Positions 49,142-58,685 of a DNA stretch of 64,000 nucleotides are shown here, piece after piece; the first letter of the stretch is position 1, and the number at the start of each line of letters is the position of its first letter. The notes beneath the pieces were generated by a model that was not told the DNA's origin, ran no database searches, and worked only from the letters and a program-made list of their open reading frames with translations. A program made the position numbers and the translations under genes. The stretch comes from Actinomadura litoris (lineage in GTDB: Bacteria > Actinomycetota > Actinomycetes > Streptosporangiales > Streptosporangiaceae). The stretch covers positions 620,001-684,000 of the forward strand of contig NZ_WOFH01000002.1 of the NCBI RefSeq assembly GCF_009733595.1. Reading direction: 5' to 3'.

Positions 49142-50578
49142 GTGACCACATCCAACGAGCGGACGGCCGCGCGCGGGGAGTTCGCCGCTCCCAGCGCCGC
49201 CGCTCCGCCAGTCAATCATGGCCTTTTTCAGGGCCTCCTACACCGTCCGGGCGTGATGCTCGCCGTGATCGTGGGCTGCCAGCTCATGATCACGCTCGAC
49301 ACCTCCGTCGTCACCATCGCGCTGCCGCGGGTCCGCGACGGGCTCGGGCTGTCGACCGGCGGCCTCGCCTGGATCCAGAACTCCTACATGCTCGCCTTCG
49401 GCGGGCTGCTGCTCCTCGGCGGGCGCGCCGGGGACATGTTCGGCCGCCGCCGCGCCTTCACCGCCGGGATCGTCGCGTTCACCGCAGCGTCCCTGGTCGG
49501 CGGGTTCGCGACGAGCGGCTGGTTCCTGCTCGCCGCCCGCACCGCCCAGGGCCTGGCCGCCGCCGTCGCCGCGCCGAGCGCGATGGCGCTGATCGCGAGC
49601 AACTTCGAGGGTCCCGCGCGGGTCCGCGCGCTCAGCGTCTTCTCCGCCGTGTCCGGCGCGGGCGGCGCGATCGGGATGCTCGTCGGCGGCGTCCTCACCG
49701 AGGTGGGGTCCTGGCGGTGGGTGTTCTTCATCAACGTGCCGGTCGGCGTCGTGCTGGCGCTGCTGGCCCCGCGCGTGCTCGCCGAGACCGCGCGGCGCCC
49801 GGGACGGTTCGACGTCGCCGGCGCGCTCACCTCCACGGCCGGGATGACCGCGCTCGTGTACGGGCTGATCCGGGCCGGCTCGGACGGCTGGGGCGACGCC
49901 CGCGCGCTGGGCGCCTTCGCCGCCGCCGCCGTGCTGCTCGCGGTGTTCGTCGCGGTCGAGTGGCGCGCCCGGCAGCCGATCATGCCGCTCTGGCTGCTGA
50001 CCGGGCGCGACCGCGCCGCGTCCTACCTGGTCCTCCTGCTGTACGTGGCGGGGATCTTCGGGGCGTTCTTCTTCCTGACCCAGTACCTCCAGCAGAACCT
50101 CGGCTACGGGCCGCTGCGCGCCGGGGTCGCGTTCCTGCCGCTGGTGGGGCTCCAGTTCACGACCGTCCGGCTCGTCCCGCGCGTGCTGCCGAGGACCGGC
50201 GCGCGTCCCCTGGTCGCCCTCGGCACGCTGCTGCTCGGCGCCGGCCTGCTGTGGCTGTCGCAGCTCTCGGCCGGGGACGGCTTCGTCAGCGGCCTGCTCG
50301 GCCCCTTCATGATCATCGGCCTCGGCGCGGGGCTGACGATCCTGCCGCTGAACGCGACGATCCTCGCGAGCGTGGACCCCGAGCACGCGGGCGCCGCGTC
50401 CGGGGTCGCGCAGGCCATGCTGTGGTCGGGCGCCTCGCTCGGCTCGGCCGTCCTGGTCGCGGTCCAGGGCTCGCGCGAGGACGCGATGAGCGGCATCGAC
50501 GCGGCCTTCGCGGCCGGCGCCGTGTTCGCGGCGGCGGCGCTGCTGGTGACGCTCGTGGTCATGCGCGTCCGCGGGTGA
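49142..50578 (+). CDS. DHA2-family MFS multidrug exporter
   Basis: 478 residues with about 14 hydrophobic segments, TM1 motif LMITLDTSVVTIALPRV and motif A GGRAGDMFGRRRAF, typical of EmrB/QacA-type drug:H+ antiporters. GTG 49142 gives the N-terminus TTSNERTAARG before TM1; longer in-frame starts would run into the operator region. Controlled, by inference, by the divergent TetR gene. Confidence 0.9.
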   Translation: MTTSNERTAARGEFAAPSAAAPPVNHGLFQGLLHRPGVMLAVIVGCQLMITLDTSVVTIALPRVRDGLGLSTGGLAWIQNSYMLAFGGLLLLGGRAGDMFGRRRAFTAGIVAFTAASLVGGFATSGWFLLAARTAQGLAAAVAAPSAMALIASNFEGPARVRALSVFSAVSGAGGAIGMLVGGVLTEVGSWRWVFFINVPVGVVLALLAPRVLAETARRPGRFDVAGALTSTAGMTALVYGLIRAGSDGWGDARALGAFAAAAVLLAVFVAVEWRARQPIMPLWLLTGRDRAASYLVLLLYVAGIFGAFFFLTQYLQQNLGYGPLRAGVAFLPLVGLQFTTVRLVPRVLPRTGARPLVALGTLLLGAGLLWLSQLSAGDGFVSGLLGPFMIIGLGAGLTILPLNATILASVDPEHAGAASGVAQAMLWSGASLGSAVLVAVQGSREDAMSGIDAAFAAGAVFAAAALLVTLVVMRVRG

Positions 50579-50602
50579 GCGGGGCGTGGCCGGGGCCCGC
50601 CG

Positions 50603-51175
50603 CTAGGCCCGCTCCGGCCACGCGCCCCGGCGCACGACGTCCAGGACGAGCGCGCCGATGTTCCACGCGTCGTCGGCGCCGCAGTGGTGGCGGCCCTCCA
50701 GCGGCAGCCCCGCGTGCTGGAGCGCGCCCGCCATGCCCAGCCGCTTCGGCAGCCCGCGGGCCTGCGAGTAGGTCGCCTTGGCGTTGGTGTGCCGCCGCCC
50801 GAACGGGTACCGGACGCCCGCCCGCGCGCACTGCGCCTCGAACTGCTTGCGGTCGTAGTCGCCCCAACTCGCCCAGGCGCGGGTGTGGGAGCGGTGCTCG
50901 CGCTCCAGGATCGCGCACGCCTCCGCGAACGGGACGCCGCCGTCCACCTCGTCCTGGGTGAGGCCGGTCAGATCGGTGCAGAACGCGCTCACCGCCGACC
51001 GCGCCGGACGCACGAGGACGCGGTGCTTCGCGGTGCGCTCGCGCGCCTCCAGGTCGACCACGCACAGCCCGATCTCGATGATCTCGTTCGGCTGCCCGCC
51101 CGCCTCGGCCCGCGTCGGCCAGCAGGTGGCCTCGACGTCGACCACGTTGAGGTAGCGGCCGGTCCTCTCGTCCAT
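50603..51175 (-). CDS. DEDDh 3'-5' exonuclease
   Basis: 190 residues of the DnaQ/RNase T-type fold. Exo I Asp13-x-Glu15 (VVDVEATCW), Exo II near ASWGDYDRKQF, and Exo III HHCGADDAWN with the catalytic His and Asp. Similar proteins include small 3'-5' exonucleases of the ERI1/KapD group that trim RNA 3' ends. No polymerase domain. ATG 51175. Confidence 0.88.
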   Translation of the reverse strand: MDERTGRYLNVVDVEATCWPTRAEAGGQPNEIIEIGLCVVDLEARERTAKHRVLVRPARSAVSAFCTDLTGLTQDEVDGGVPFAEACAILEREHRSHTRAWASWGDYDRKQFEAQCARAGVRYPFGRRHTNAKATYSQARGLPKRLGMAGALQHAGLPLEGRHHCGADDAWNIGALVLDVVRRGAWPERA

Positions 51176-51206
51176 GGGCGGGACGGTACCGGCCCGGCCG
51201 CGCGGC

Positions 51207-51896
51207 TCACGACCCGTTTTCCGGCCTCGGCGCGTAGTCGTCGACGTACTCCTGGCCCGACAGCCCCCGGATCGCCTCCATGATCTCGTCGGTGACCTCG
51301 CGGGCGGCGCGGCCGCGCGGGGTCCCGGCGTCGCGTCCGGTGAAATCCATGGGCGTGCCGATCCGCAGCGCGATCCGGCCCGGCTTCGGGACGGCCCGCC
51401 CGCGCGGCTGGACGCGGTCGGTGCCCTCGATCGCCACCGGCACCACGGGCGCGCCGGTCCGCATCGCGAGCCGCGCGACGCCCGTCCGGCCCCGGTAGAG
51501 CCGCCCGTCCGGCGACCGGGTGCCCTCGGGGTGGATCGCGAACGCGCCGCCGCCCTCCAGCACCCGCGCCGAGGTGTCGAGCGCGTCGAGCGCCGCGCGC
51601 CCGCCGGACCGGTCGACCGCGATCGCGCCGACGCTCCGGAAGAGCGTCGCGATCGCGCGGCCCCGCGCGCCCGCCCCCGTGAAGTACTCGTGCTTGCCGA
51701 GGAAGTGCACCCGCCTCGGCACCATCAGCGGCAGGACGAAGGAGTCCACGAACGCGAGGTGGTTGGCCGCGAGGATCACCGGGCCCGTCCGGGGGATGTG
51801 CCGCAGCCCGCTCACCGTCGGCAGGAACGCCAGGCGCATCGCCGGGCCCACCAGGACGTACTTCATCAGCGGGTAGATCAGGCGTTCGGGGTCCAT
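51207..51896 (-). CDS. 1-acyl-glycerol-3-phosphate acyltransferase (PlsC-like)
   Basis: 229 residues. HX4D motif NHLAFVD (His46, Asp51), substrate motif FAIHPEGTRSPDG and a hydrophobic N-terminus (LMKYVLVGPAMRLAFL). Transfers an acyl chain to lysophosphatidate or a related glycerolipid at the membrane. Downstream of the SPFH-RHH-GPP34 operon by 119 bp on the same strand; a membrane-lipid theme is possible but unproven. Confidence 0.9.
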   Translation of the reverse strand: MDPERLIYPLMKYVLVGPAMRLAFLPTVSGLRHIPRTGPVILAANHLAFVDSFVLPLMVPRRVHFLGKHEYFTGAGARGRAIATLFRSVGAIAVDRSGGRAALDALDTSARVLEGGGAFAIHPEGTRSPDGRLYRGRTGVARLAMRTGAPVVPVAIEGTDRVQPRGRAVPKPGRIALRIGTPMDFTGRDAGTPRGRAAREVTDEIMEAIRGLSGQEYVDDYAPRPENGS

Positions 51897-52014
51897 GTCC
51901 GAGCAGGTTATGGGCCGCGCGTCCGCCGTCGCGGTGCCGCCCCGACACAAGATCCAGCCCCGGAATCTTGTCGGCCCCGTCATTGCGGGCGGCCCCGCCC
52001 TCCCTCTCGGGCCG

Positions 52015-52641
52015 CTACCCGGCCGCGGCGGCGGCGCGCCGCGCGCGGAGGAGCTTGCGGACGGCGGGCACCGCCGGGCCGCTCCGCGCCGTCAGCTCCT
52101 CGATCCGCCGTCTGTGCCGCCGCCGGTCCGAGCCGGGCAGCACCGAGGCCATCTCGCCCGCCGCCGCCAGCGCCACCGCCGCGGCGTCGTAGCTGTTCAC
52201 GTGCGCGACCGGGCGGCCCCGCAGCGCCGAGGACGCGCCGCCCCACAGCGCCTTCACCACCCGGGGGTCCCGCACGCTCACGCGGTCGCGCGGGAACAGC
52301 CCGAGCCGCCGCTCCCGCGTCACCCGGATCCACCTCTCCCGGGCCAGCTCCTCGCGGACGGTGCCCGCCATCGCGCGGACGTCCTTGCGGATCCAGTGCT
52401 GCCAGGACCGGGGACGCGACGCCGAGATCTCCGCGAGCAGCCCGTAGGGGTCATCGCCGGGCGTGCCCGGCACGGGGCGGCCGTGCTCCTCGACGAGCCG
52501 CCCGTCCAGGAACAGCTCGGTCAGCGCGGCGGCGCGCAGCACGTACCCGAGCCGGGGGCCGTGCTGCGTCATCCGTTCCTTCCGCAGGTCGTAGGCCAGG
52601 AGGAACATGCGGGCCGGCAGCGTGTCCGGTATCTCGACCAT
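52015..52641 (-). CDS. GPP34 (GOLPH3/Vps74-like) family protein
   Basis: 208 residues. The N-terminal GPP34 pattern is visible: LPARMFLLAYDLRKERM, LGYVLRAAALTELFLDGRL and the helix around SWQHWIRKDVRAMAGTV. Eukaryotic members bind PI4P and Golgi glycosyltransferases; bacterial members, common in actinomycetes, have no proven role but may bind membranes. ATG 52641 follows GAGGAG, two bases after the RHH stop, so it is probably co-translated with RHH and SPFH. Confidence 0.82.
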   Translation of the reverse strand: MVEIPDTLPARMFLLAYDLRKERMTQHGPRLGYVLRAAALTELFLDGRLVEEHGRPVPGTPGDDPYGLLAEISASRPRSWQHWIRKDVRAMAGTVREELARERWIRVTRERRLGLFPRDRVSVRDPRVVKALWGGASSALRGRPVAHVNSYDAAAVALAAAGEMASVLPGSDRRRHRRRIEELTARSGPAVPAVRKLLRARRAAAAAG

Positions 52642-52643
52642 GG

Positions 52644-52862
52644 CTACTCCTCGTTCCCCTCGGTCTCCGCCTTGGACGGCCGGCCCGGCCGGCGCATCCG
52701 CCCCGCCGAGCCGGGCATCCGCCCGGCCTCGGCGAGGGCCTGCCGCAGCAGGAACTCGATCTGCGCGTTGGTGCTGCGCAGCTCGTCCCCGGCCCACCGG
52801 GCGAGCGCGTCGTGCACGGCCGGGTCGAGCCGCAGCAGAATCTTCTTCCGCTCGGCGCTCAC
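52644..52862 (-). CDS. Ribbon-helix-helix (Arc-type) small DNA-binding protein
   Basis: 72 residues. KKILLRLDPAVHDALARWAG then RSTNAQIEFLLRQALAEAG is the beta-helix-helix pattern of Arc/MetJ proteins that bind DNA as dimers. GTG overlaps the SPFH stop by four bases (GTGA), so expression is coupled. Candidate binder of the 16-bp palindrome upstream of the SPFH gene (inference). Such proteins are also antitoxins, but no toxin is nearby. Confidence 0.78.
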   Translation of the reverse strand: MSAERKKILLRLDPAVHDALARWAGDELRSTNAQIEFLLRQALAEAGRMPGSAGRMRRPGRPSKAETEGNEE

Positions 52863-53770
52863 TGGTAGAGCGTGCCGGTGTTCACCACCGGCTGTGCGTC
52901 CCGGTCGGCGCACAGCACGACCAGCAGGTTGCTGACCATCGCCGCCTTGCGCTCCTCGTCGAGGTCCACCACGTTCTCCTCGTCGAGCCGGTCCAGGGCG
53001 AGCTGCACCATCCCGACCGCCCCCTCGACGATCCGCTGCCGGGCCGCGACGACCGCGCCCGCCTGCTGGCGGCGCAGCATCGCCTGCGCGATCTCCGGCG
53101 CGTAGGCCAGCCGGGTGATCCGGGACTCGATGATCTCCACCCCGGCCGAGGCGACCCGCTGCCGCAGCTCCTCCGACAGCTGCCCGGTGATCTCGTCGGC
53201 GTTGTCGCGCAGCGAGGTCCGGTCGTGCGCGTCGTAGGGGAAGCTCCCCGCGATGTGCCGCACCGCCGCCTCGGTCTGGAAGGCCACGAACTCCACGAAG
53301 TCGTCGACCTCGAACATCGCCCGCGCGGTGTCGCGCACCTGCCAGACCACCACCGCCGAGATCTCGATCGGGTTCCCGTCCAGGTCGTTGACCTTCGCGA
53401 GCCCGGTCTCGTGGTTGCGGATCCGGGTCGAGACCTTGCGCCGCTCGGTGATCGGGTTCACCCAGCGCAGCCCGTCGGTGCGCACCGTCCCGGCGTAGCG
53501 GCCGAGGACCTGGAGCACCCGCGCCTCGCCCGGCGCGACCGCCGTCAGCCCGGCCAGGACGACCAGCCCGGCGAGCACCAGCACCACCGCCGCCGCGATC
53601 CCGACCCCGATCCCCGCGCCGCCCCCGGCGGCGATTCCGGCGAGGACCGCCACGGCCCCCAGCAGGACCAGCGCCAGCCCGGCCCCCAGCATCGGCCAGC
53701 CGCCGATGTCGCGCGCCGCGCGCTCGGAGGACTGCGGCCTCGGCATCTCCACCCGTGTCGACTCCACCAT
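52859..53770 (-). CDS. SPFH/Band 7 membrane protein
   Basis: 303 residues. Two N-terminal membrane helices (about 25-48 and 53-76), then the SPFH domain ([77 protein letters not shown]) and a short coiled tail. SPFH proteins scaffold membrane microdomains. First gene of the SPFH-RHH-GPP34 operon with ATG 53770 and a palindromic operator 31-46 bp upstream. Confidence 0.9.
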   Translation of the reverse strand: MVESTRVEMPRPQSSERAARDIGGWPMLGAGLALVLLGAVAVLAGIAAGGGAGIGVGIAAAVVLVLAGLVVLAGLTAVAPGEARVLQVLGRYAGTVRTDGLRWVNPITERRKVSTRIRNHETGLAKVNDLDGNPIEISAVVVWQVRDTARAMFEVDDFVEFVAFQTEAAVRHIAGSFPYDAHDRTSLRDNADEITGQLSEELRQRVASAGVEIIESRITRLAYAPEIAQAMLRRQQAGAVVAARQRIVEGAVGMVQLALDRLDEENVVDLDEERKAAMVSNLLVVLCADRDAQPVVNTGTLYQ

Positions 53771-53801
53771 GTGCTTCCTCCCTTGTTAGCACGAGCATAG
53801 C

Positions 53802-53817
53802 AAAGTGATATCACTTT
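53802..53817. promoter_or_regulatory. 16-bp perfect palindrome, operator of the SPFH operon
   Basis: AAAGTGATATCACTTT is a perfect 16-bp palindrome in the 40-bp gap upstream of the SPFH start, overlapping the last codons of the exporter gene. Such AT-rich perfect symmetry is rare in this GC-rich DNA. Likely bound by the operon's own RHH protein or another dimeric repressor. Confidence 0.78.
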
Positions 53818-55364
53818 TTCGACTCGTGCACGGGGGCCTCGGCGGGCACCTCGGCGTCCTCGATGACCTTGGGGACGCCGCGCAGGGTCACGAGCGCGAA
53901 CACCGCCACCAGCGCGGCCAGCCCGGCGCTGCACAGCAGGGCGGCGTGCATGCCGTCCACGAACGCGGCGCGGGCGGCGCCGGCGACCTGCTCCCCGAGG
54001 CTTCCGGGCAAAGCGGCCGCCGCCTGCACGGCGCCGGTCAGCGAGTCGCGCGCGGCCGAGGCGGCGGGCGCCGGAACACCCGCGGGCAGCTCCAGGCTGT
54101 CGCGGTAGACGGCGTTCAGCACGCTGCCGAGGATCGCCATGCCGAGCGCGCCGCCCAGCTCGGTCGCGGTCTCGGAGATCGCGGACGCGGCGCCCGAGCG
54201 CTCCCGGGGCACCGAGGCGAGCACGGTGTCGGAGGTGACCGTCATCGCGAGCCCCATCCCGAGCCCCGACACCAGGATCATCGGGACCATCGCCAGGTAG
54301 GAGGTGTCCAGCCCGATCGTCAGGAACGAGGTGAACGCGCAGGCCGACACGGCCATGCCGATCGCGACCGAGCGGGCGCGGCCGAGCAGCGAGATCAGCG
54401 GCGGGGCGAGCGCGGCGCCGCCGATCATCGCGCCGAGCGCGCCGGGCAGCCCGGCGAGCCCGGCCCGCAGCGGCGACCAGCCGAGCGCGAGCTGGAACAG
54501 CAGCGAGAAGATCAGCGACTGCGCGACCAGCGTGAACATCGCGAACATGTTGGTGACGACCGACCCGCTGAAGGCGGGGACGCGGAACAGCCCGACGTCG
54601 ATCAGCGGCTCGGCCACCCGGGTCTGCCGGACCATGAAGGCCGCCAGCGCGGCGGCGCCGAGGGCGGCGGCGACCGGCACGCGCGGCTCGTCCACCCCGT
54701 GGGCGGCGGCCTCCTTCACCGCGTACACCAGGCCGAGGACGCCGGCGACCGACAGCGGCACGCTCGGCAGGTCCATCCGCCCGGACGCCGCCCGCCGGTG
54801 GGAGCCCGGCAGCACCAGCGCGCCCGCCACGAGCGCCACCGCCATCAGCGGCACGTTGATCAGGAAGACCGAGCCCCACCAGAAGTGGTCGAGCAGCGCG
54901 CCGCTGACGACCGGGCCGAGCCCGACCGCGAGCCCGGCGGCGCCGCTGAACACCCCCACCGCCATCGTCCGCTGCCTGGGCTCGGTGAACACCCGCCGGA
55001 TCAGGCTGAGGCAGGACGGCATGAGCGTCGCGCCCGCGACGCCCAGCAGCGCGCGGGCCGCGATCAGCAGCTCGGCGCTCGGCGCGTAGGCGGTCACGGC
55101 GGACGCGGCGGCGAACACGGCCGTGCCGATGAGCAGCAGCCTCTTGTGGCCGATCCGGTCGCCGACGCCGCCCATCGTGACCAGCAGCCCGGCGAGCGCG
55201 AAGCCGTAGGCGTCGGCGATCCACAGGATCTGCGTGGCGGAGGGGTCCAGGTCCGCGCTTAGGCGGGGGATCGCCTGGTTCAGCGCGGTGAGGTCGATGT
55301 TGGGCACGATGGCGAGCAGCGTGCAGATGGCGAACGTGCCCCATTTGCGGGTCGGGTTTTCCAT
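53811..55364 (-). CDS. DHA2-family MFS exporter
   Basis: 517 residues with about 14 hydrophobic segments, TM1 motif IVPNIDLTALNQAIPRLS, motif A GGVGDRIGHKRLLL and motif C-like AAGLAVGLGPVVSGAL, as in QacA/EmrB antiporters. Long loop near 455-490 before the last helix. Lies 67 bp downstream of nothing on its strand but the SARP gene ends 55432 divergently oriented the same way, so co-transcription with SARP (gap 67 bp) is possible: the SARP gene is downstream only of its own promoter. ATG 55364. Confidence 0.88.
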   Translation of the reverse strand: MENPTRKWGTFAICTLLAIVPNIDLTALNQAIPRLSADLDPSATQILWIADAYGFALAGLLVTMGGVGDRIGHKRLLLIGTAVFAAASAVTAYAPSAELLIAARALLGVAGATLMPSCLSLIRRVFTEPRQRTMAVGVFSGAAGLAVGLGPVVSGALLDHFWWGSVFLINVPLMAVALVAGALVLPGSHRRAASGRMDLPSVPLSVAGVLGLVYAVKEAAAHGVDEPRVPVAAALGAAALAAFMVRQTRVAEPLIDVGLFRVPAFSGSVVTNMFAMFTLVAQSLIFSLLFQLALGWSPLRAGLAGLPGALGAMIGGAALAPPLISLLGRARSVAIGMAVSACAFTSFLTIGLDTSYLAMVPMILVSGLGMGLAMTVTSDTVLASVPRERSGAASAISETATELGGALGMAILGSVLNAVYRDSLELPAGVPAPAASAARDSLTGAVQAAAALPGSLGEQVAGAARAAFVDGMHAALLCSAGLAALVAVFALVTLRGVPKVIEDAEVPAEAPVHESKK

Positions 55365-55431
55365 GGCCGGAGCCTCGCGGGGGCCGCTGACCGCCCGCGC
55401 ACCGTCCGCTGACCGAGCTTCCCGCCGGTGG

Positions 55432-58400
55432 TCAGCGGCGCAGCTCCGCCACGGCCTCCTCGCGGGGGAGCGCGGCGCCCCCGGCGTAGGACGCCTCGTA
55501 CGCGGCGTCGCCCACCAGCGCGCGGGCGCCGCCCTCGACGCCCTCCGCGTCGGCGTCGCGCTCGACGTCGGCGCCGCGCAGCGCGCGGGCCGCGCCGAGC
55601 AGCAGCGCGGCCCGCGCCCCGTCGCCGTCCGCGAGCGCCGCGCCCGCCAGGCCGACGGCCGCGCCCGCCTGGTTCATGAAGACCGGGTGGTCGATCGACA
55701 GGGCCAGCGACGCGCGGAACAGCTCTCTGGCCCGCGCGGTCCCGCCCTCGCGCAGCTCCACCCAGCCGAGCCCGACCAGCGCGACCGCGCGGACGGCGCC
55801 CGCGATGAACCGCTCGGACATCGGGCCGCCGAGCGCCAGCTCGTACTCGCGGCGCGCCTCGGCCAGGTCGCCGCGCAGCCGCGCGACCTGCCCGAGCCCG
55901 TGGTGGGCGCCCGCGACCTTGTCGGGCGCGCCCGCGCGGCGCGCGAGGCCGCCGCCGCGCGTGTAGTCGGCGTGCGCGGCGTCCAGGTCCCCGGCGTGGA
56001 CATGCACGTCGCCGCGCCGGTAGAGCAGGTCGGCGGTGTCCTCCAGCGCGCCGAGCCGGTCGGTCAGCGCGAGCGCCTCGTCCAGCAGGGCCAGCGCGCG
56101 GGCGCGGTCGCCGCGCCAGTCGGCGAGCTGGGCGAGCGAGTCCAGCGTGTTCGCGATGCCCCAGGAGTCCCCGGCCTCGCGGAACCCGGCGACGGCCTCG
56201 CCGCAGGCCAGCTCCGCGCCCGCCAGGTCGCCCCGGAACTGGAGCAGGAACGCCGCGCTCATCCTGGTCAGCGCCTTCGACCACGGGTCGTCGCCGATCT
56301 GCCGCGTCATGACCTCGATGTCGGTGCGCTCCGGCCCGGCCGTCAGCGCCCAGGAGACGGTGACGACCGGGTAGGCGAGCGTGCGGCCGATCCCGTTCAG
56401 CAGCTCCTCGGCCCGGTCGAGCCACCCCGCCGCCCGCGCGCCGGACTCGCCGCCCCCCACCGCGTTGGCGACGCACAGGACGTACTCCTCGCCCAGGCCC
56501 TCCGGCGGCTCGGTCCCGATCTCCTCCAGCAGCGCGGTCGCCAGCGCCGCGCCCTCGATCCGCCCCCGCAGCCACCAGTACCACGACAGCGACGCGACGA
56601 GCCGCAGCGCCAGCGCCGGGTCGGGCCGGACGCTGCGCCGCAGCGCCGCGTGCAGGTTGCCGTGGTCGGCGGCGAGCCGCTCCAGCCACGCCACCTGCTC
56701 GGCGCCCCGCAGGTGCGGGTCGGCGCGCCTGGCCAGCCCGAGGAAGTACTCGGCGTGGGCCCTCCGGAACCGCTCCTCCTCGCCCGCGTCCGCGAGCCGC
56801 TCGGCGCAGAACGCGCGGACGGTGTCGAGCATCCTGAACCGCGCCCCGTCGGCCTGGAGCAGCGACTTGTCGGCCAGCCCGACGAGCAGCTCGTCGGCGT
56901 CCTCGACGTCGCAGACCTCCGCCGCCGCCTCCAGTGTGAGCCCGCCGGAGAACACGGTCAGCCGCCGCGCGAGGACCTGCTCGGGGCCGTCCAGCAGGTC
57001 CCAGCTCCACCCCACGACGGCGCGCAGCGTCTGGTGCCGGGGCGCCGCGCCCCGGTTGCCGCGCGACAGCAGCCGGAACCGGTCGTCCAGCCGCGTCGCG
57101 ACCTCCCCGACCGGCAGCGACCGCAGCCGCGCCGCCGCCAGCTCGATCGCCAGCGGCAGCCCGTCCAGCGCCCCGCAGATCCGCAGGACGTCCCGCGCGT
57201 TCGCCTCGTCCACCGCGAACCCCGGCCGCACCGCCGCCGCCCGGTCGGCGAACAGCCGCACCGCCGGATAGCGCGTGAGGTCACCGGCGGGCGTGCCCTC
57301 CGGCGGCAGCGCGAGCGGCGGCAGCGGACGCAGCGCCTCGCCGGTGATCCCGAGCGCCTCCCGGCTCGTCGCGAGCACCCGCAGCCTCGGGCAGGCGCTC
57401 AGCAGCCGGTGCGCCAGCCGCGCGACCGGCTCCACGACGTGCTCGCAGTTGTCGAGCACCAGCAGGATCCGCCGCCCCGCCAGCGCCGTGACCAGCCGCT
57501 CCTCCGCCCCCGGCTGCCCCTCGGCGGGCCCCGGCAGCATCCCGCTCTCGCGCAGCCCGAGCGCGCCGAGCAGCGCCTTGCCGACCTCCGTCCGGTCGAC
57601 CGGCGCGAGGTCCACGAAGCGGACCTCGCCGTCCTCGCGTCCCGCCGCCTCGACCGCCAGCCGCGTCTTGCCCGCCCCGCCCGGCCCGAGCAGCGTGACC
57701 AGCCGCCCGTCCGCGAGCATGGCCCCGACCCGGCGCACCTCGTCCTCGCGCCCGACGAAGCTGGTGAGCTGCGCGGGCAACTCCCGCGCGGGCGCGGCCT
57801 CGGGCGCGGCCTCGGACGCGGGCTCGCCGCGCAGGACCGCCAGATGCGCCTCGGCCAGCTCCCGCGAGGGGTCGGCGCCGAGCTCCTCCGCCAGCAGCCG
57901 CCGCCCGTCCTCGAACACCGCGAGCGCGTCGGCCTGCCTCCCGGCCCCGTACAGGGCGCGCATGAGCAGCGCCCGCGCCCGCTCCCGCAGCGGCTGCGCG
58001 TCGACCAGATCCCGCAGCCGGGGCACCACCGCCCCGAACTCGCCCAGCGCGATCTCCGCCTCCGCGAGATCCTCCGCCACCGCGGCCCGCGACTCCTCCA
58101 GCCGCGCCGCCTGCGCCGCCGCGAACGGCGCGCTGACGTCCGCCAGGGCAGGCCCGCGCCACAACCCGAGCGCCCGCCTCAGCACGGCCGCCGCCCGCGC
58201 GTGCTCGCCCGCCGCCAGCGCCTCCCGCCCGTCCCGCGCCAGCCGCCCGAACTCGTGGACGTCCACCAGCTCGGGCGCGACGGCCAGCCGGTACCCGGCC
58301 GCGTGCCCCTCCACGAGCCCCGCGTCCCCGAGCCCCCGCCGCAGCCGCGACACCTGCGACTGGAGCGCGTTCGCCGCCCCCTTCGGCGGCTCCTCCCCGT

Positions 58401-58542
58401 ACAGACCGTCGATCAGCCGCTCGGCGGCGACGACCCGTCCCGCCTCCAGCAGCAGCATGGCGAGCAGCCCCCGCACCCGGGGCCCGCCCACCGCGCCCTC
58501 CGCGCCCCGGACCTCCACGGCCCCCAGAACCCCAAACCACAT
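55432..58542 (-). CDS. AfsR/SARP-type regulator with BTAD, NB-ARC and TPR domains
   Basis: 1036 residues. OmpR-like winged helix (about 1-90; AANALQSQVSRLRRGLGDAGLV split), bacterial transcriptional activator domain BTAD (95-245), NB-ARC/STAND ATPase (260-550; P-loop GPGGAGKT 286-293, LVLDNCEHVVEP) and C-terminal TPR-like repeats (after about 700). SARPs activate secondary metabolite clusters and are often controlled by phosphorylation by Ser/Thr kinases such as AfsK; a kinase gene lies divergently 143 bp away. ATG 58542 follows GGGAGG. The exporter gene lies 67 bp downstream on the same strand. Confidence 0.93.
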   Translation of the reverse strand: MWFGVLGAVEVRGAEGAVGGPRVRGLLAMLLLEAGRVVAAERLIDGLYGEEPPKGAANALQSQVSRLRRGLGDAGLVEGHAAGYRLAVAPELVDVHEFGRLARDGREALAAGEHARAAAVLRRALGLWRGPALADVSAPFAAAQAARLEESRAAVAEDLAEAEIALGEFGAVVPRLRDLVDAQPLRERARALLMRALYGAGRQADALAVFEDGRRLLAEELGADPSRELAEAHLAVLRGEPASEAAPEAAPARELPAQLTSFVGREDEVRRVGAMLADGRLVTLLGPGGAGKTRLAVEAAGREDGEVRFVDLAPVDRTEVGKALLGALGLRESGMLPGPAEGQPGAEERLVTALAGRRILLVLDNCEHVVEPVARLAHRLLSACPRLRVLATSREALGITGEALRPLPPLALPPEGTPAGDLTRYPAVRLFADRAAAVRPGFAVDEANARDVLRICGALDGLPLAIELAAARLRSLPVGEVATRLDDRFRLLSRGNRGAAPRHQTLRAVVGWSWDLLDGPEQVLARRLTVFSGGLTLEAAAEVCDVEDADELLVGLADKSLLQADGARFRMLDTVRAFCAERLADAGEEERFRRAHAEYFLGLARRADPHLRGAEQVAWLERLAADHGNLHAALRRSVRPDPALALRLVASLSWYWWLRGRIEGAALATALLEEIGTEPPEGLGEEYVLCVANAVGGGESGARAAGWLDRAEELLNGIGRTLAYPVVTVSWALTAGPERTDIEVMTRQIGDDPWSKALTRMSAAFLLQFRGDLAGAELACGEAVAGFREAGDSWGIANTLDSLAQLADWRGDRARALALLDEALALTDRLGALEDTADLLYRRGDVHVHAGDLDAAHADYTRGGGLARRAGAPDKVAGAHHGLGQVARLRGDLAEARREYELALGGPMSERFIAGAVRAVALVGLGWVELREGGTARARELFRASLALSIDHPVFMNQAGAAVGLAGAALADGDGARAALLLGAARALRGADVERDADAEGVEGGARALVGDAAYEASYAGGAALPREEAVAELRR

Positions 58543-58685
58543 ACCCCAATCCTCCCAGCCTGGGAGCGCGCGCGAGATCGCCGGAAAACGCCCCCTGACC
58601 AGAAGCGGCCCCGGACCCGGAACCGTGCCCGGCGCTCCGCGCGTCCAGGAGACTTGAGTGTTCGCATATCGGAAGCTGGGGGACG

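Noticed and set aside
52644..52862. Antitoxin of a toxin-antitoxin pair
   Set aside because: The RHH fold allows it, but neither neighbour resembles a toxin; an autoregulator of the SPFH operon fits better.
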